From positions 1 through 25,412 of the forward strand of contig DATGXO010000031.1 of NCBI GenBank assembly GCA_035298965.1: a DNA stretch of 25,412 nucleotides, written 5' to 3'. Under the pieces are notes generated by a model, which was given only the letters and a program-made list of their open reading frames with translations, did not search any database and was not told the DNA's origin. Source of the stretch: CAJCBL01 sp035298965 (GTDB lineage Bacteria; Verrucomicrobiota; Verrucomicrobiia; Opitutales; Opitutaceae). The translations under genes were made by a program, and so were the position numbers. Of this stretch, positions 1-7,977 are shown piece by piece. The number at the start of each line of letters is the position of its first letter. Position 1 is the first letter of the stretch.

Positions 1-619
1 CGCGGGTGAGCCACAGGCCGTCGCACTGGAGGCGGAGCCCGCGCGGGAGCGCGCCCTCGGGGGCGGGTTCGAGGCGGTTCCGAGTCCAGCGCTGCGCCGG
101 TAACCGGCCGAACAGGACGAAGGGCCGGGTGGGATCATCGCCGGCGACGATTTGATTCACGGGCGCGGCGGCCAGTTTTTGGGTGTCGCCTGCGGGCGTC
201 GCGAGCCAGAGGCCCGCCGGACCGGCGAGCAGCCAGCCCTCGGGTACGGCGCGCGCGGTGAGGATCTGCCCCTCGATCCCGGGCAGCGAGGCGAACATGG
301 CGTTTTCGACGAAGCCCGCGCAGCTACCGCCGGCGGCCAGAATCCGCCCGTGCGCGGCGACAACCAGCTGAATCGGGCTTCCGTTCGGCGAGGGGACGAT
401 GGTCCAGCTCCCGCCGGGCACGCCGAGTGCGATCCCCCCCTCGAAACCGGCGGCGAGCCGGCCATCTGGCAGGCGCCCGAGGGCCCAGATCGCTTTGCCG
501 CGCAGCGTCTCGGGCAAGGCTATCGGCACCGCGAGCGGCGCAAATTGCAGCCCAGCAACCCCGGGAGTGCCCAGACAAGCCAGCCACAAAACCACCCAGA
601 TCCATGTGGGGCAGCGCAT
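1..619 (-). CDS. Secreted propeller-type protein, N-terminal part (runs off left edge)
   Basis: An uninterrupted frame of 206 codons runs from ATG at 619 to the window edge with no stop, so only the N-terminus is present. It opens with a Sec-type signal (MRCPTWIW, then a hydrophobic run to about residue 23). The rest resembles the blades of a two-component-regulator propeller: short beta-rich units with LPDGRLAAGFEGGIAL and LAAGGS-like turns. The same 'PDGR...' blade style occurs in the histidine kinase at 9393-12593, so this is probably the sensor half of a similar kinase or regulator, but the signalling domain lies outside the window. It is divergent from the gene at 682 with only 62 bases between the starts, so the promoters must be compact or overlapping. 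No clear Shine-Dalgarno sequence precedes the ATG. Existence of the gene is fairly sure; its type is an inference. Confidence 0.6.
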   Translation of the reverse strand, partial: MRCPTWIWVVLWLACLGTPGVAGLQFAPLAVPIALPETLRGKAIWALGRLPDGRLAAGFEGGIALGVPGGSWTIVPSPNGSPIQLVVAAHGRILAAGGSCAGFVENAMFASLPGIEGQILTARAVPEGWLLAGPAGLWLATPAGDTQKLAAAPVNQIVAGDDPTRPFVLFGRLPAQRWTRNRLEPAPEGALPRGLRLQCDGLWLTR

Positions 620-681
620 CGTGAATGGGGGAGAAACATCAGTCGGCGGCTGGGCACCGGCAATCGATTTCTCGGAACGCC

Positions 682-960
682 ATGACAAAGACTACCACCT
701 TCCTCGTCGCCGCAGGCGCCTTCGCCGCCGCGTTTGCTTTGTTTACCGGCAACTCCGCTTCCGTGTCCGCGCCCGGCATCGCCTGGGAGCAACCGCCCTA
801 TCCGCCGCCGCTGCCCGGCGACGACAAGACGCAGAAAGCTGCCGACGAATCGGAGGTCCAGTTGTTGTTGGCGTGGGAGCAACCGCCTTATCCGACCCCG
901 TTGCCCGGCGACGACAAGACCCAGAAAGCCACCGCACGCGCGGCGACAGTTGTCGCCTGA
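682..960 (+). CDS. Small exported protein with two 20-residue repeats
   Basis: This 92-residue protein matches no family I recognise. Residues 1-30 form a signal peptide or membrane anchor (MTKTTTF, a long Ala/Phe/Leu core, then SASVSA). The rest is almost entirely two near-identical 20-residue units at residues 34-53 and 64-83 (AWEQPPYP, P or T, PLPGDDKTQKA), separated by a 10-residue acidic spacer, with a short Ala/Thr-rich tail. There is no cysteine. I chose ATG 682 because it gives a clean signal sequence; an in-frame ATG at 625 would only add residues of poor quality. The stop is followed at once by the YcaO-like gene, so the two are probably co-transcribed. It may be a secreted peptide precursor or a short surface or periplasmic protein. 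A classical cytoplasmic RiPP precursor would not normally carry a Sec signal. Confidence 0.6.
   Translation: MTKTTTFLVAAGAFAAAFALFTGNSASVSAPGIAWEQPPYPPPLPGDDKTQKAADESEVQLLLAWEQPPYPTPLPGDDKTQKATARAATVVA
781..930 (+). repeat. Two 60-bp in-frame tandem units within the small exported protein
   Basis: Unit 1 is 781-840 and unit 2 is 871-930, with a 30-base spacer, giving a 90-base (30-codon) period. The units differ at 7 of 60 bases. Six codons differ and five of those are silent; the only amino-acid change is Pro to Thr. This pattern suggests selection on the peptide, not on the DNA. Confidence 0.85.
942..957 (+). promoter_or_regulatory. Inverted repeat at the junction of the repeat gene and the YcaO-like gene
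   Basis: GGCGACAGTTGTCGCC is a 7+7 inverted repeat, foldable as a 6-bp stem with an AGTT tetraloop. It ends directly at the TGA stop (958-960) of the repeat protein and just before the GTG 961/ATG 982 start region of the next gene. It could tune translation of the downstream gene or be fortuitous. No U-tract follows, so it is not an intrinsic terminator. Confidence 0.3.
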
Positions 961-981
961 GTGCAGCACGAGATCCGCACC

Positions 982-1863
982 ATGGTTTCCCTCGCAGCCC
1001 TGAAGTACTCCGACGTGTTGGCCGAGCACGGCGGCCCGATCGAACGAGTCGACACGGGCGAACTCTCCGTGCTCGGTGAAACGCATTCGCTCGCGAACGC
1101 CTACCTGCGCGAGGAGCTCTCCGTCGGCAAACAGGCGGCGGCAATCTTTGGCGAGGCTGACGGCACGGGTGTGGCCACCTCGATCGGCGCCTCCAACTAC
1201 ATGGCGATCTCGGAAGCGCTCCAACGCTGGGCGTTTCTGGCCGTGCAGGACGACGCTGCAGCGTCGACCTACGGGTTCGACGTGGATCGCAGCTCGAACG
1301 GGATGGCGGCATTCCCTGGGCTTTTCCGGCGGCAGGCGCAGGTCTTCGCCCGCGGCGATGCCGTTGCACGGCACACGCTGGTCTCCTGGTGGGATGGGCG
1401 CCTGCCGGCCGAGCGCACGACGTCGCCGTTTCCCGGAGTCGAGGCGGTGCGGATCCATCACAGCGCCGGACCGGGCGAAGTGGTGATCGTCTTCCGGCGG
1501 ACGCGCGCCGGCTACGCCTACGGGCACGCCTATGGCGGCAACTTGCAGCAGGCGCTGCGAAAAGCCGTGGTCGTGCTGGCGCGGGCGGAGCACGTGCTCA
1601 CCGCGCATCGCGCGAAGGGCGCCCTGGCGGCCCCGGCGAACTTCCTCGAACGCCGCGCGCTTTTCTTTGCCAGCGAGGAAGGAGCGGAGCTCTTCGGACG
1701 GCGACTGCTCACCCACCAATCGAAACCCGCGCGCGCGTTTCTGCCGTTCTTCGATGGCGAGATCCCGGGTCCGTGGGCGCGTTGGGCCACGGTGTGGCGG
1801 TGCTGCGTGCAATTGCCGACGCTCGACTACCTCGAGCCGGAGGCGGACTTCTTCTACTGGTAA
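982..1863 (+). CDS. Divergent, shortened YcaO-like protein
   Basis: The product has 293 residues. The order of motifs follows the YcaO fold: GEADGTG (57-63), then ISEALQRW (76-83) aligning with the YcaO helix SAxxExxER. SSNGMAAF (104-111) aligns with DSNGLAxG, and DAVARHTLVSWW (126-137) with ExxERDAxxxWW. GHAYGG plus ALRKAVVVLAR (181-201) aligns with the last helix, ALxRALTEAAQ. Several positions that hold Mg-ATP in true YcaO enzymes are changed: the second Glu of helix 1 is Gln, the ExxE pair is DxxA, and the last Glu and Gln are Val and Arg. The usual C-terminal half and Pro-rich tail are missing; the protein ends with an aromatic tail (FFYW). It therefore looks like a non-ATPase YcaO relative. 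GTG 961, abutting the previous stop, is an alternative start; I prefer ATG 982. It lies in an apparent operon with the repeat protein. Family assignment comes from motif reading only. Confidence 0.6.
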   Translation: MVSLAALKYSDVLAEHGGPIERVDTGELSVLGETHSLANAYLREELSVGKQAAAIFGEADGTGVATSIGASNYMAISEALQRWAFLAVQDDAAASTYGFDVDRSSNGMAAFPGLFRRQAQVFARGDAVARHTLVSWWDGRLPAERTTSPFPGVEAVRIHHSAGPGEVVIVFRRTRAGYAYGHAYGGNLQQALRKAVVVLARAEHVLTAHRAKGALAAPANFLERRALFFASEEGAELFGRRLLTHQSKPARAFLPFFDGEIPGPWARWATVWRCCVQLPTLDYLEPEADFFYW

Positions 1864-1977
1864 CTATTTTCTGGGGGCGTGCCGGCAGCCGCAGGTTGCT
1901 CGTTATGTGGGGCGAGCCTCGTTTCGCGGACCGGCGCGCTCCCACCAGTTTCACGGCAATCGAGGGGCCGTGCGGCC

Positions 1978-2661
1978 TCAGGCGGCGGCGATCGGGAGAT
2001 CTCGTGCGGCCAGCGGTCGGTCGAGCCGGCGGCGGAGGCGGGCGCAGAGGAACAGAAACAACTCGGCGGTGGTGAACGTGTCGCCCGCGGCGGTGTGCCG
2101 GTCCATCGGCGGGATGTCGCAATGGGCGCAGAGCTCCTCGAGTGTGGGCGGACGTTGGCCCGGGTATGCCGTGCGGCCGAACGCGTCGATCGTGCGCATT
2201 GCGAGCGCGGCGGTGTCGAGGCGCGGGTTGCGCAGGGCGATGTTGAAATGGCGGCGAAGCGCTTCGTCGATCATCGCGCAGTCGAAGCCGATGTGATGGC
2301 CGACGATGATCGTGCCGTGCAGTTGCGGCAACAGGGCGGCGAGCACATCGCGCTCGGCGGCGCCGTGCGCGAGATCGGCCGGGAGCAGACCGTGCACGGT
2401 GGTGGCGGCGTTCACGCGGGCGGTGGGCTGCTGCACGACCCACGTCGCGGCTTCTCCGACCCGCAGGTCGCCGCGGCGGATCGGCATCGTGGCGAGCGAG
2501 AGCAGGCGGTCCTGGGCGATGTTGAAACCGGTCGTCTCGGCATCGAGCACGAGGAAACGGAGCTCGCTCCAGGCACGGCGGCTGGGCACGCGGCGCGGGG
2601 TGGCGTCGCGGTAGGCGGCGGCGAGCGGATCGAGCCGGCGGCGGAACGGCCAGAGCTTCAC
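1978..2661 (-). CDS. DEDDh-family 3'-5' exonuclease (DnaQ-like)
   Basis: This 227-residue protein is a single exonuclease domain of the DnaQ/PolC-epsilon type. Exo I is LDAETTG (Asp40, Glu42), Exo II is GHHIGFD (Asp127), and Exo III is H-x4-D (His189, Asp194). All four metal ligands and the general-base His are present, so it should be catalytically active on single-stranded or mismatched DNA 3' ends. The basic N-terminus (KLWPFRRRLDPL) precedes the domain. The start is GTG at 2661, overlapping the TGA of the DUF294 gene by four bases (GTGA), which implies translational coupling. Exonucleases of this kind are often encoded directly after cNMP/CBS/DUF294 proteins in other bacteria. The joint role is not established; stand-alone relatives act in repair or nucleotide turnover. 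Confidence 0.88.
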   Translation of the reverse strand: MKLWPFRRRLDPLAAAYRDATPRRVPSRRAWSELRFLVLDAETTGFNIAQDRLLSLATMPIRRGDLRVGEAATWVVQQPTARVNAATTVHGLLPADLAHGAAERDVLAALLPQLHGTIIVGHHIGFDCAMIDEALRRHFNIALRNPRLDTAALAMRTIDAFGRTAYPGQRPPTLEELCAHCDIPPMDRHTAAGDTFTTAELFLFLCARLRRRLDRPLAARDLPIAAA

Positions 2662-4613
2662 AGGCGGGAGGGGATGTTGAAGTCGCCGCGCACTGCGTCC
2701 TGCACCATGCGGACGACGTCGAAGACGTTGGCGAGCTGGGCGCGCTCGAGTTTCGTGAGGTCGGCGGGATCGATGTAGCGGCCGGAATCGCCGCGGCGCA
2801 GGCCGTTGAGGTTGCGCAGGCGGAGGAGGACATCGTAGCCGTCGCGGGCGAGTGTCGCCAGTTCCTGGTGTTGCGCCACATTACGGCGAATCTCGTCCCA
2901 GCGGCCGAAGGTGGAATAGCGGCGGTTGAGGCGGTGCCGCAGGGTGAGGAGGCGGGCGGCGTCGCGCAGCGGGGCCATGGCGCGGTTCTTGATATCGAAC
3001 TCGCCCGCGCCGCTGCCTTGCGTCTCGACGACGAATTTACCGAAGAAGTTCAGCGGCGGCGGCGTGTCCACGACTTGCTCGGCGAGCCGGCTCTGGAGGG
3101 ATTCGCTGGCGGACACGGAGGCGAAGATGCGGTCGCGGAGCGGTTCGCAGATCGCCTTGTCGCCGGCGACGAAGCGGAGGTCATAGAGGACGACTGCGCG
3201 GAGCAGCGCCTGGCTGTCGTGGCTCTCCGGTACGCGGTCGATCTCGGCGAGCCACTCGGCGGCGGTTTTGCACCAAGTGCGGTTGGCCGCCATCACGCCG
3301 CCCTGGCAGCGGGCGTAGCCGCAGGCGACGAGGCGCTCGACGACGCGGCCGGTGAACTCGAGGAAACGCTTGCGCGCGGCCTCGTCGGCCTCGGCCGAGC
3401 CGCTCGACGCGAAGACGAGGGCGTTGTCCATGTCGGTGCGCAGGATCTGCTCGCGGCGGCCGTCGCTGCCGACTGAGAGCCACGCCCACGCCAAGTCGGG
3501 GAGCGGGGTGCCGGCATCGGCCAGCTCGGTGGCGGCAAGGTCGAGCAGGCGGTGGACGAGTTCGTCGTTGAGCTCGGCGCAGATCTGGCCGACGAAGGCG
3601 GCGGAGACGCCAGCGCCGAGGTAGCTGCGCGCGATCTCCTCGATCTCGTCGCAGAGCTCGCGGAAACGCGCCGGGGTGCGCGCGGCGCGGATCTCGCGGA
3701 GGAGGCCGGCGGGGTGGTGGCCGCTCTGGGCGAGCAGATCCTTGTGCGAGCAGACGTCGAGCGCGGCGGTGTTCCCCGTGCCGTCTTCCGTGATACAGAC
3801 CTGGCCGATGCGTTGGCGGAGCATCACGAGCATCGCGGCGGTGGCGCTCGAATGCGGCGCGACCGTGACGACCGGCGTGGTCATGATGCGCGAGACCGGC
3901 TCGGTCTTCGGCACGCCTTCGACGACGACGGTCTTCATGAACATGTTCGCCGTGACGATGCCGACCGGGCGCCGCTCGGCATCGACGACGAGGATGGAGG
4001 GCACGCGTTGCGCGGTCATGCGCTCGGCGGCGGATTGGATCGTCGCGTCTGGGCCGCAGGTGAGCAGGCGGCCGGCGGGCCGGGGTTCGATGGTGCGCGC
4101 GCCATCGAGGTGGGCCTGGAGGATGTTCTTCGCGCGGCCGGTGACGCGGGATTCGGTCGGTTCCGGCAATGAGATGGAGTCGCCCACCCGCGTGGCCCAG
4201 AAGAGGTGGCGGCGCGCGTAATCGCGGGCGTCGTCGTGCGTGTCGAGCAGCGTACGCATCGCCGGCCACGGCAGCGCGTAGAAGAGGCTGTCCTCGACGA
4301 CCTGCGCGGTCACGCGGAAGGGCTCGCCTTTGAGCAGGGCGGTGAGGCCGAGCACGTCGCCCACGTCGCGCACGTCGACGAGTTGGCTGCGTTCCTCGAC
4401 CTTCCAGATGTATTCGACTCGGCCGCGCGCGAGGAAGAGCAACTCGTCGCCCGGGCGGTCGCCTTGGGCCCAGACCTTTTCGCCGGCGGCGAGCACGCGC
4501 ACGACGGTATCGGCCGCGAGTGCGGCGACGGCCGGCTCGGGCAACATCGAGAACGGCGGGAAACGGCGCAGCGCTTCGGCGATGCGTGCGGGGATGACGT
4601 TGTTTACGCCCAT
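2658..4613 (-). CDS. cNMP-binding/CBS/DUF294 nucleotidyltransferase-like protein
   Basis: The protein has 651 residues and four modules. A cyclic-nucleotide-binding domain covers about 15-125. A CBS pair covers about 180-300 (PVGIVTANMF, then a second unit from SRIMTTPVV). A DUF294 nucleotidyltransferase-like domain covers about 310-460 with the motif GSDGRRE...TDMDNAL (Gly382-Ser383, Asp394, Asp396). A DUF294 C-terminal helical domain runs to the end. The metal-binding Asp pair is intact, consistent with a nucleotidyl-transfer activity gated by ligand binding to the two sensor domains; the substrate is unknown. It is cytoplasmic. I chose ATG 4613 (MGVNNVIPARI) because upstream codons in frame would extend into the preceding gene and have no domain content. 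It follows the glycosyltransferase by 62 bases and overlaps the exonuclease start. Confidence 0.9.
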   Translation of the reverse strand: MGVNNVIPARIAEALRRFPPFSMLPEPAVAALAADTVVRVLAAGEKVWAQGDRPGDELLFLARGRVEYIWKVEERSQLVDVRDVGDVLGLTALLKGEPFRVTAQVVEDSLFYALPWPAMRTLLDTHDDARDYARRHLFWATRVGDSISLPEPTESRVTGRAKNILQAHLDGARTIEPRPAGRLLTCGPDATIQSAAERMTAQRVPSILVVDAERRPVGIVTANMFMKTVVVEGVPKTEPVSRIMTTPVVTVAPHSSATAAMLVMLRQRIGQVCITEDGTGNTAALDVCSHKDLLAQSGHHPAGLLREIRAARTPARFRELCDEIEEIARSYLGAGVSAAFVGQICAELNDELVHRLLDLAATELADAGTPLPDLAWAWLSVGSDGRREQILRTDMDNALVFASSGSAEADEAARKRFLEFTGRVVERLVACGYARCQGGVMAANRTWCKTAAEWLAEIDRVPESHDSQALLRAVVLYDLRFVAGDKAICEPLRDRIFASVSASESLQSRLAEQVVDTPPPLNFFGKFVVETQGSGAGEFDIKNRAMAPLRDAARLLTLRHRLNRRYSTFGRWDEIRRNVAQHQELATLARDGYDVLLRLRNLNGLRRGDSGRYIDPADLTKLERAQLANVFDVVRMVQDAVRGDFNIPSRL

Positions 4614-4675
4614 GCTGGCCGGCAGTGTGGGGAACCGGCGGCGCTTGGCCAGTCCGCGTCGCGGGATCGCTATGT

Positions 4676-6853
4676 TCAACGCACCTCGATGCGTGTCCAG
4701 TAGGCCCAGTCGTAGGCGTGGTCGGCGCGTGGCAGCGTCTCGAAGCACAACGTCTCACCGGCGACGGGAACGAACGCGATCTCGCGGTGCTGGAGTCCGC
4801 GATCCTCGGGGTGTTTCACCGGGCGAAGTGTTTCCCGGAACAGCTGACGCTCGGTGCCGTCGGCCGCGCGGCCGGTGACGCGGAAAACGACGCCATCGGT
4901 CACGCCGTCGGGGTGCGGGCTGCCGGTGATGTCGAGGCCGTATTCCCAGACGATCATGCGCGCGTTGGCCGGGCAGGGGACCCAGAGCCGCGCATCGGGA
5001 TGAGCGGCGAGGAGGACGCCGGAGGCGGCGGGCCGGAGCGGCAGACCGAATTGTGCGGCGTAGCGGACGGGCGCCGGATGGACGTTGGGAAACTCGGCGG
5101 CGGCTTGCTCTGGCGTGAGTTCGATGACGGCGGGTGCGGCTTGGTCGGCTTCGGCGGATGAGGCGACCAAGGCGAGGTTCGAGTAGTCGTTGCCCCATTG
5201 CGCGATGTCGCGGCGCACTTGTGCGTCGAGTTCTCGCGAGAAGTAGACGTCGCCGATGCCGTGCGAAAACGTCGGTTGTTCTGAAAGTCCGGCCAGGCCG
5301 GTGACGAAGCGCGCGAGACCGCGGTTGCTGCGAGCGCGGCCGGCGAAGAGCACGGCGCCGATCTGTTCACCGTCGAGCACGGCGATGCGCTCCTCGATGA
5401 AATCGGGATCCTGCTCGTGGCTGGCGGTGATCATCAACGCGCGGCGTTTGGACTGGTAGGCGATCGAGGCGTTCCAGTCGGCGCCGACGACGACCAGCAC
5501 GCTGTCCTCGGGTGTGAGATCGCGCAGCGCCTCGGTGAGACCGGTGCGGCCGTTCGTCCAGATGCGCTGCATGCTCCAGTAGCCGCCGGGCTGGAGGTAG
5601 GTGGTCCAGAGCGCAGCGAAGGGCGCGGCGAGCAGCAGGGCGCGAATCCAGGCGGGCCACGGCCGCTCCAGCATGCCGACCAGGCCGAAGCCGAGCGCGA
5701 CCAGGAGAAAAACCGTCGCGGCGTAGAAGTAGTAATCCTGTAGCGCGTAGGCGTACGGGATCGCGAGTTGCGGGACGAAGAACAACGCGAGGGCGATCGC
5801 CAGCGGGGCCCGATGACGGCCTGCGACGGTGAATCCGAGAAGCGAGCACGCAGCCAGGAGCCACGGCGCCATGATCGCCTGGCGCCAGCCATCGAAGAGC
5901 CCGTGCCACGTCTGCGCCGAGAGCCGCGCGCCGAGGGAGAATGTGCCGTAGTTGGCCACTCCGAGCGCCTGCGAAGTGAGAAACGTGGTCGCCGGATTCT
6001 GCGCCTTGATCGAGTCGGCGAAATGCGTCCACCACACCGTCAGCCCGAGCGGCACCATCATCGTGCCGCAGCCCCAACCGATCGTGGCGAGCGATGTGCG
6101 CAAGCTGCGGGTCCGGCGCCACTCGCGCACCAACGTCCACGCGCCGAACAACGCCGCCGGCGCGACCCACGCGCCGAAGGTGAGGCTCTTCATCATGCCC
6201 GCGGCGGCGCCAAGCAGGCTGGTGACCGCGGCCCAGTGCAGACGCCGTTTCCGCAGCGTTTTCACGAAGGCGAAGAGAAACCACACCGAGAGGCACAGAA
6301 CGGTGGACTCCATGAGGAACGCGCGGGTGTAGAACACGTACACCGGGCAGCTCAGGATCAGCGCCAGCGCCGGCCAGCGCCGGGAGCGCGTCAGGCCGGC
6401 TTCGCCGAGAAGCAAATACACGGCCGGCAGCATGAGATAGAAGAACGTCGCCGATACCGCACGCGCGGCGACGAAGTCGGGCCAGCTCATCTGGCGTCGC
6501 ACGAGCACGACCATCCATTCGTAGAGCGGCCACTCGAGCGGTGCGCCCCAGGGTTTGCCGAAGAGCGGCGTATCGTACTGCAGTGAGAAATTGTTCTGGC
6601 GATCGATGTGGTCCGAGATGAGCGCCGTCTGCGCCTGGCGGAACTCGTGGCCGACGAGGAACCCCGAATCCCAATTGCGCGAGAGCGCGAACACGTGCGC
6701 CGCCAACGCGGCCGCGAAGAGGAGAAACAGCAGCCATCCGCGCGCGGGCGGCCAAACGGGCGACGATGCCGCCGCGGACGCGGCGGCGTGCGGCTGGGGC
6801 GAGGTGGCTGCGGAGATCGCGCTCCCCGGTGCTCGCGATTCGGCGGTGCTCAT
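4676..6853 (-). CDS. Polytopic membrane glycosyltransferase, ArnT/PMT (GT39-like) type
   Basis: The protein has 725 residues. After a Ser/Ala-rich cytoplasmic N-terminus, the first membrane segment (WLLFLLFAAALAAHVFAL) leads into a loop with GHEFRQAQTA. This matches the acidic/Arg/Gln signature in the first periplasmic loop of lipid-phosphate-sugar-dependent transferases. About ten to twelve hydrophobic segments follow to roughly residue 430, then a soluble C-terminal region of about 290 residues on the periplasmic side. Such enzymes move a sugar from a polyprenyl-phosphate donor onto lipid, protein or polysaccharide outside the membrane; the acceptor cannot be told here. ATG 6853 is supported by a good ribosome-binding site (AAGAAGGAA about 8 bases upstream) and removes a poor N-terminal extension. 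It is the first gene of the leftward group with the DUF294 and exonuclease genes. Confidence 0.82.
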   Translation of the reverse strand: MSTAESRAPGSAISAATSPQPHAAASAAASSPVWPPARGWLLFLLFAAALAAHVFALSRNWDSGFLVGHEFRQAQTALISDHIDRQNNFSLQYDTPLFGKPWGAPLEWPLYEWMVVLVRRQMSWPDFVAARAVSATFFYLMLPAVYLLLGEAGLTRSRRWPALALILSCPVYVFYTRAFLMESTVLCLSVWFLFAFVKTLRKRRLHWAAVTSLLGAAAGMMKSLTFGAWVAPAALFGAWTLVREWRRTRSLRTSLATIGWGCGTMMVPLGLTVWWTHFADSIKAQNPATTFLTSQALGVANYGTFSLGARLSAQTWHGLFDGWRQAIMAPWLLAACSLLGFTVAGRHRAPLAIALALFFVPQLAIPYAYALQDYYFYAATVFLLVALGFGLVGMLERPWPAWIRALLLAAPFAALWTTYLQPGGYWSMQRIWTNGRTGLTEALRDLTPEDSVLVVVGADWNASIAYQSKRRALMITASHEQDPDFIEERIAVLDGEQIGAVLFAGRARSNRGLARFVTGLAGLSEQPTFSHGIGDVYFSRELDAQVRRDIAQWGNDYSNLALVASSAEADQAAPAVIELTPEQAAAEFPNVHPAPVRYAAQFGLPLRPAASGVLLAAHPDARLWVPCPANARMIVWEYGLDITGSPHPDGVTDGVVFRVTGRAADGTERQLFRETLRPVKHPEDRGLQHREIAFVPVAGETLCFETLPRADHAYDWAYWTRIEVR

Positions 6854-7160
6854 GGACAGGTTCCTTCTTAACCAAGCGCGCCGGGGAGGCGTCAAACACC
6901 GACGTGGCGACGTGCCGGGCATCGCTGCGGTCGCGAAAAACGAGGAGAGCGCGACGTTGCGGAAATTCTCCTTGATTCGCCCGCGGCAATACCTGAGCTT
7001 CGCACTTCCTCCTCACCGAGGATGGAGTTGTTCTTTCGAAGACGCGTCCCTCGGGGCGCATCGCCAACGGTTCGCCGGCCCGATTCAAGGGCGCGTCGCG
7101 TGAGGGTGCAGAGACCTCGTCGACTGGAGAACACGTGGTTGGACAACGAGATCTGCAAAT
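6854..7160. other. Intergenic region between glycosyltransferase and tRNA-Pro
   Basis: This stretch of 307 bases separates two divergent units. The leftward ribosome-binding site (AAGAAGGAA) lies at its left end, so the promoter of the glycosyltransferase group must be here or just to the right, and the tRNA promoter must lie near the right end. I could not assign convincing -35/-10 boxes. No coding region or RNA gene is evident inside it. Confidence 0.5.
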
Positions 7161-7237
<77 letters not shown>

Positions 7238-7241
7238 TTTG

Positions 7242-7273
7242 AAACCCGCGGCCGAAACGCCGCGGGTTTTTTT
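7242..7273 (+). terminator. Rho-independent terminator of tRNA-Pro
   Basis: An 11-bp perfect stem (AAACCCGCGGC with GCCGCGGGTTT) with a CGAAAC loop runs into seven T residues, starting four bases after the tRNA CCA. Confidence 0.93.
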
Positions 7274-7338
7274 GTGCCCGCTTGCCGTGGCGCGCGCGGA
7301 GTTGCCAGCGCAGGACAGGGCGCTCAGCTTACGGCGCC

Positions 7339-7977
7339 ATGAAACGGGTCCTATTCCTCCTCGGGTTGGGTTGTGCGCTCGTCGCCGGCGCGGGCGCCGA
7401 GACGATTCGGCTGACCGACGGCCGCACCTTCGAATCGGCGCGAGTGATCTCCGCATCGCCGGGACGCGTGTGCATCCGGCACGCGGGAGGGCTCGTGCAG
7501 GTCGAGCGCGGGTTGTTGCCGCCGGAGCTGGCGGAGCGGTTTCCGGCCGATCCGGAGGCGGTCGCGGCGGAGGATGCGAAACGCGTCTCGGACGCGGAGC
7601 GCAAGGCGGTGAAGGACGAGCGCGCGGCGGAGGAGTTCAAGATGGCGGCGCGCACGGCGCAGCCGGCGCCGCAGCCGGTGGCGGCCTCGGCCGATGCGAT
7701 TCGTGAGACGGCGGAGGACTACGCGCGGAGTTATTTTCGCAACAAATACCAGAGTGGCGCAAACGACTCGGTGACCTTGCGCGTGATGGTCGAAACCGAG
7801 GACCCGCAGGAGATGTCCGGCTGGATGGACCAATGGCGCGTCAGCGGCGAGGCGTCGTTCACCCAGTATCGTTCCTACGGCTGGGGCACGTACCAGAAAG
7901 AGAGCCGGCGTTTCGAGGCGGTGGTCTACGCACCGGCGGGCGCCGCGCCGCGGGTGAAGGACTTCACACTGCGCTGA
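7339..7977 (+). CDS. Secreted protein of unknown function with N-terminal DGR/SH3-like domain
   Basis: The protein has 212 residues. Residues 1-20 are a Sec signal (MKRVLFLLG...AGAGA). Residues 21-69 (ETIRLTDGRTFESARV...GLVQVERGLLPPELAERFP) form a small beta-rich unit of the kind often found at the N-terminus of exported proteins in Verrucomicrobia, with a 'DGR' turn and a closing LPPE...RF motif. A charged, probably helical segment (about 70-104) and a Pro/Ala linker (105-116) lead to a C-terminal domain from about 118 that I cannot assign. I chose ATG 7339 over an upstream in-frame start at 7282 because it begins exactly at the signal peptide. It is transcribed away from the tRNA, and its end is convergent with the binding-protein gene. 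Function is unknown; it is probably periplasmic. Confidence 0.8.
   Translation: MKRVLFLLGLGCALVAGAGAETIRLTDGRTFESARVISASPGRVCIRHAGGLVQVERGLLPPELAERFPADPEAVAAEDAKRVSDAERKAVKDERAAEEFKMAARTAQPAPQPVAASADAIRETAEDYARSYFRNKYQSGANDSVTLRVMVETEDPQEMSGWMDQWRVSGEASFTQYRSYGWGTYQKESRRFEAVVYAPAGAAPRVKDFTLR

Noticed and set aside
5367..7088. Minus-strand 573-codon frame overlapping the glycosyltransferase
   Set aside because: It is an Arg/Ala-rich alternate-frame shadow without membrane segments or motifs; the true frame shows clear transmembrane helices.
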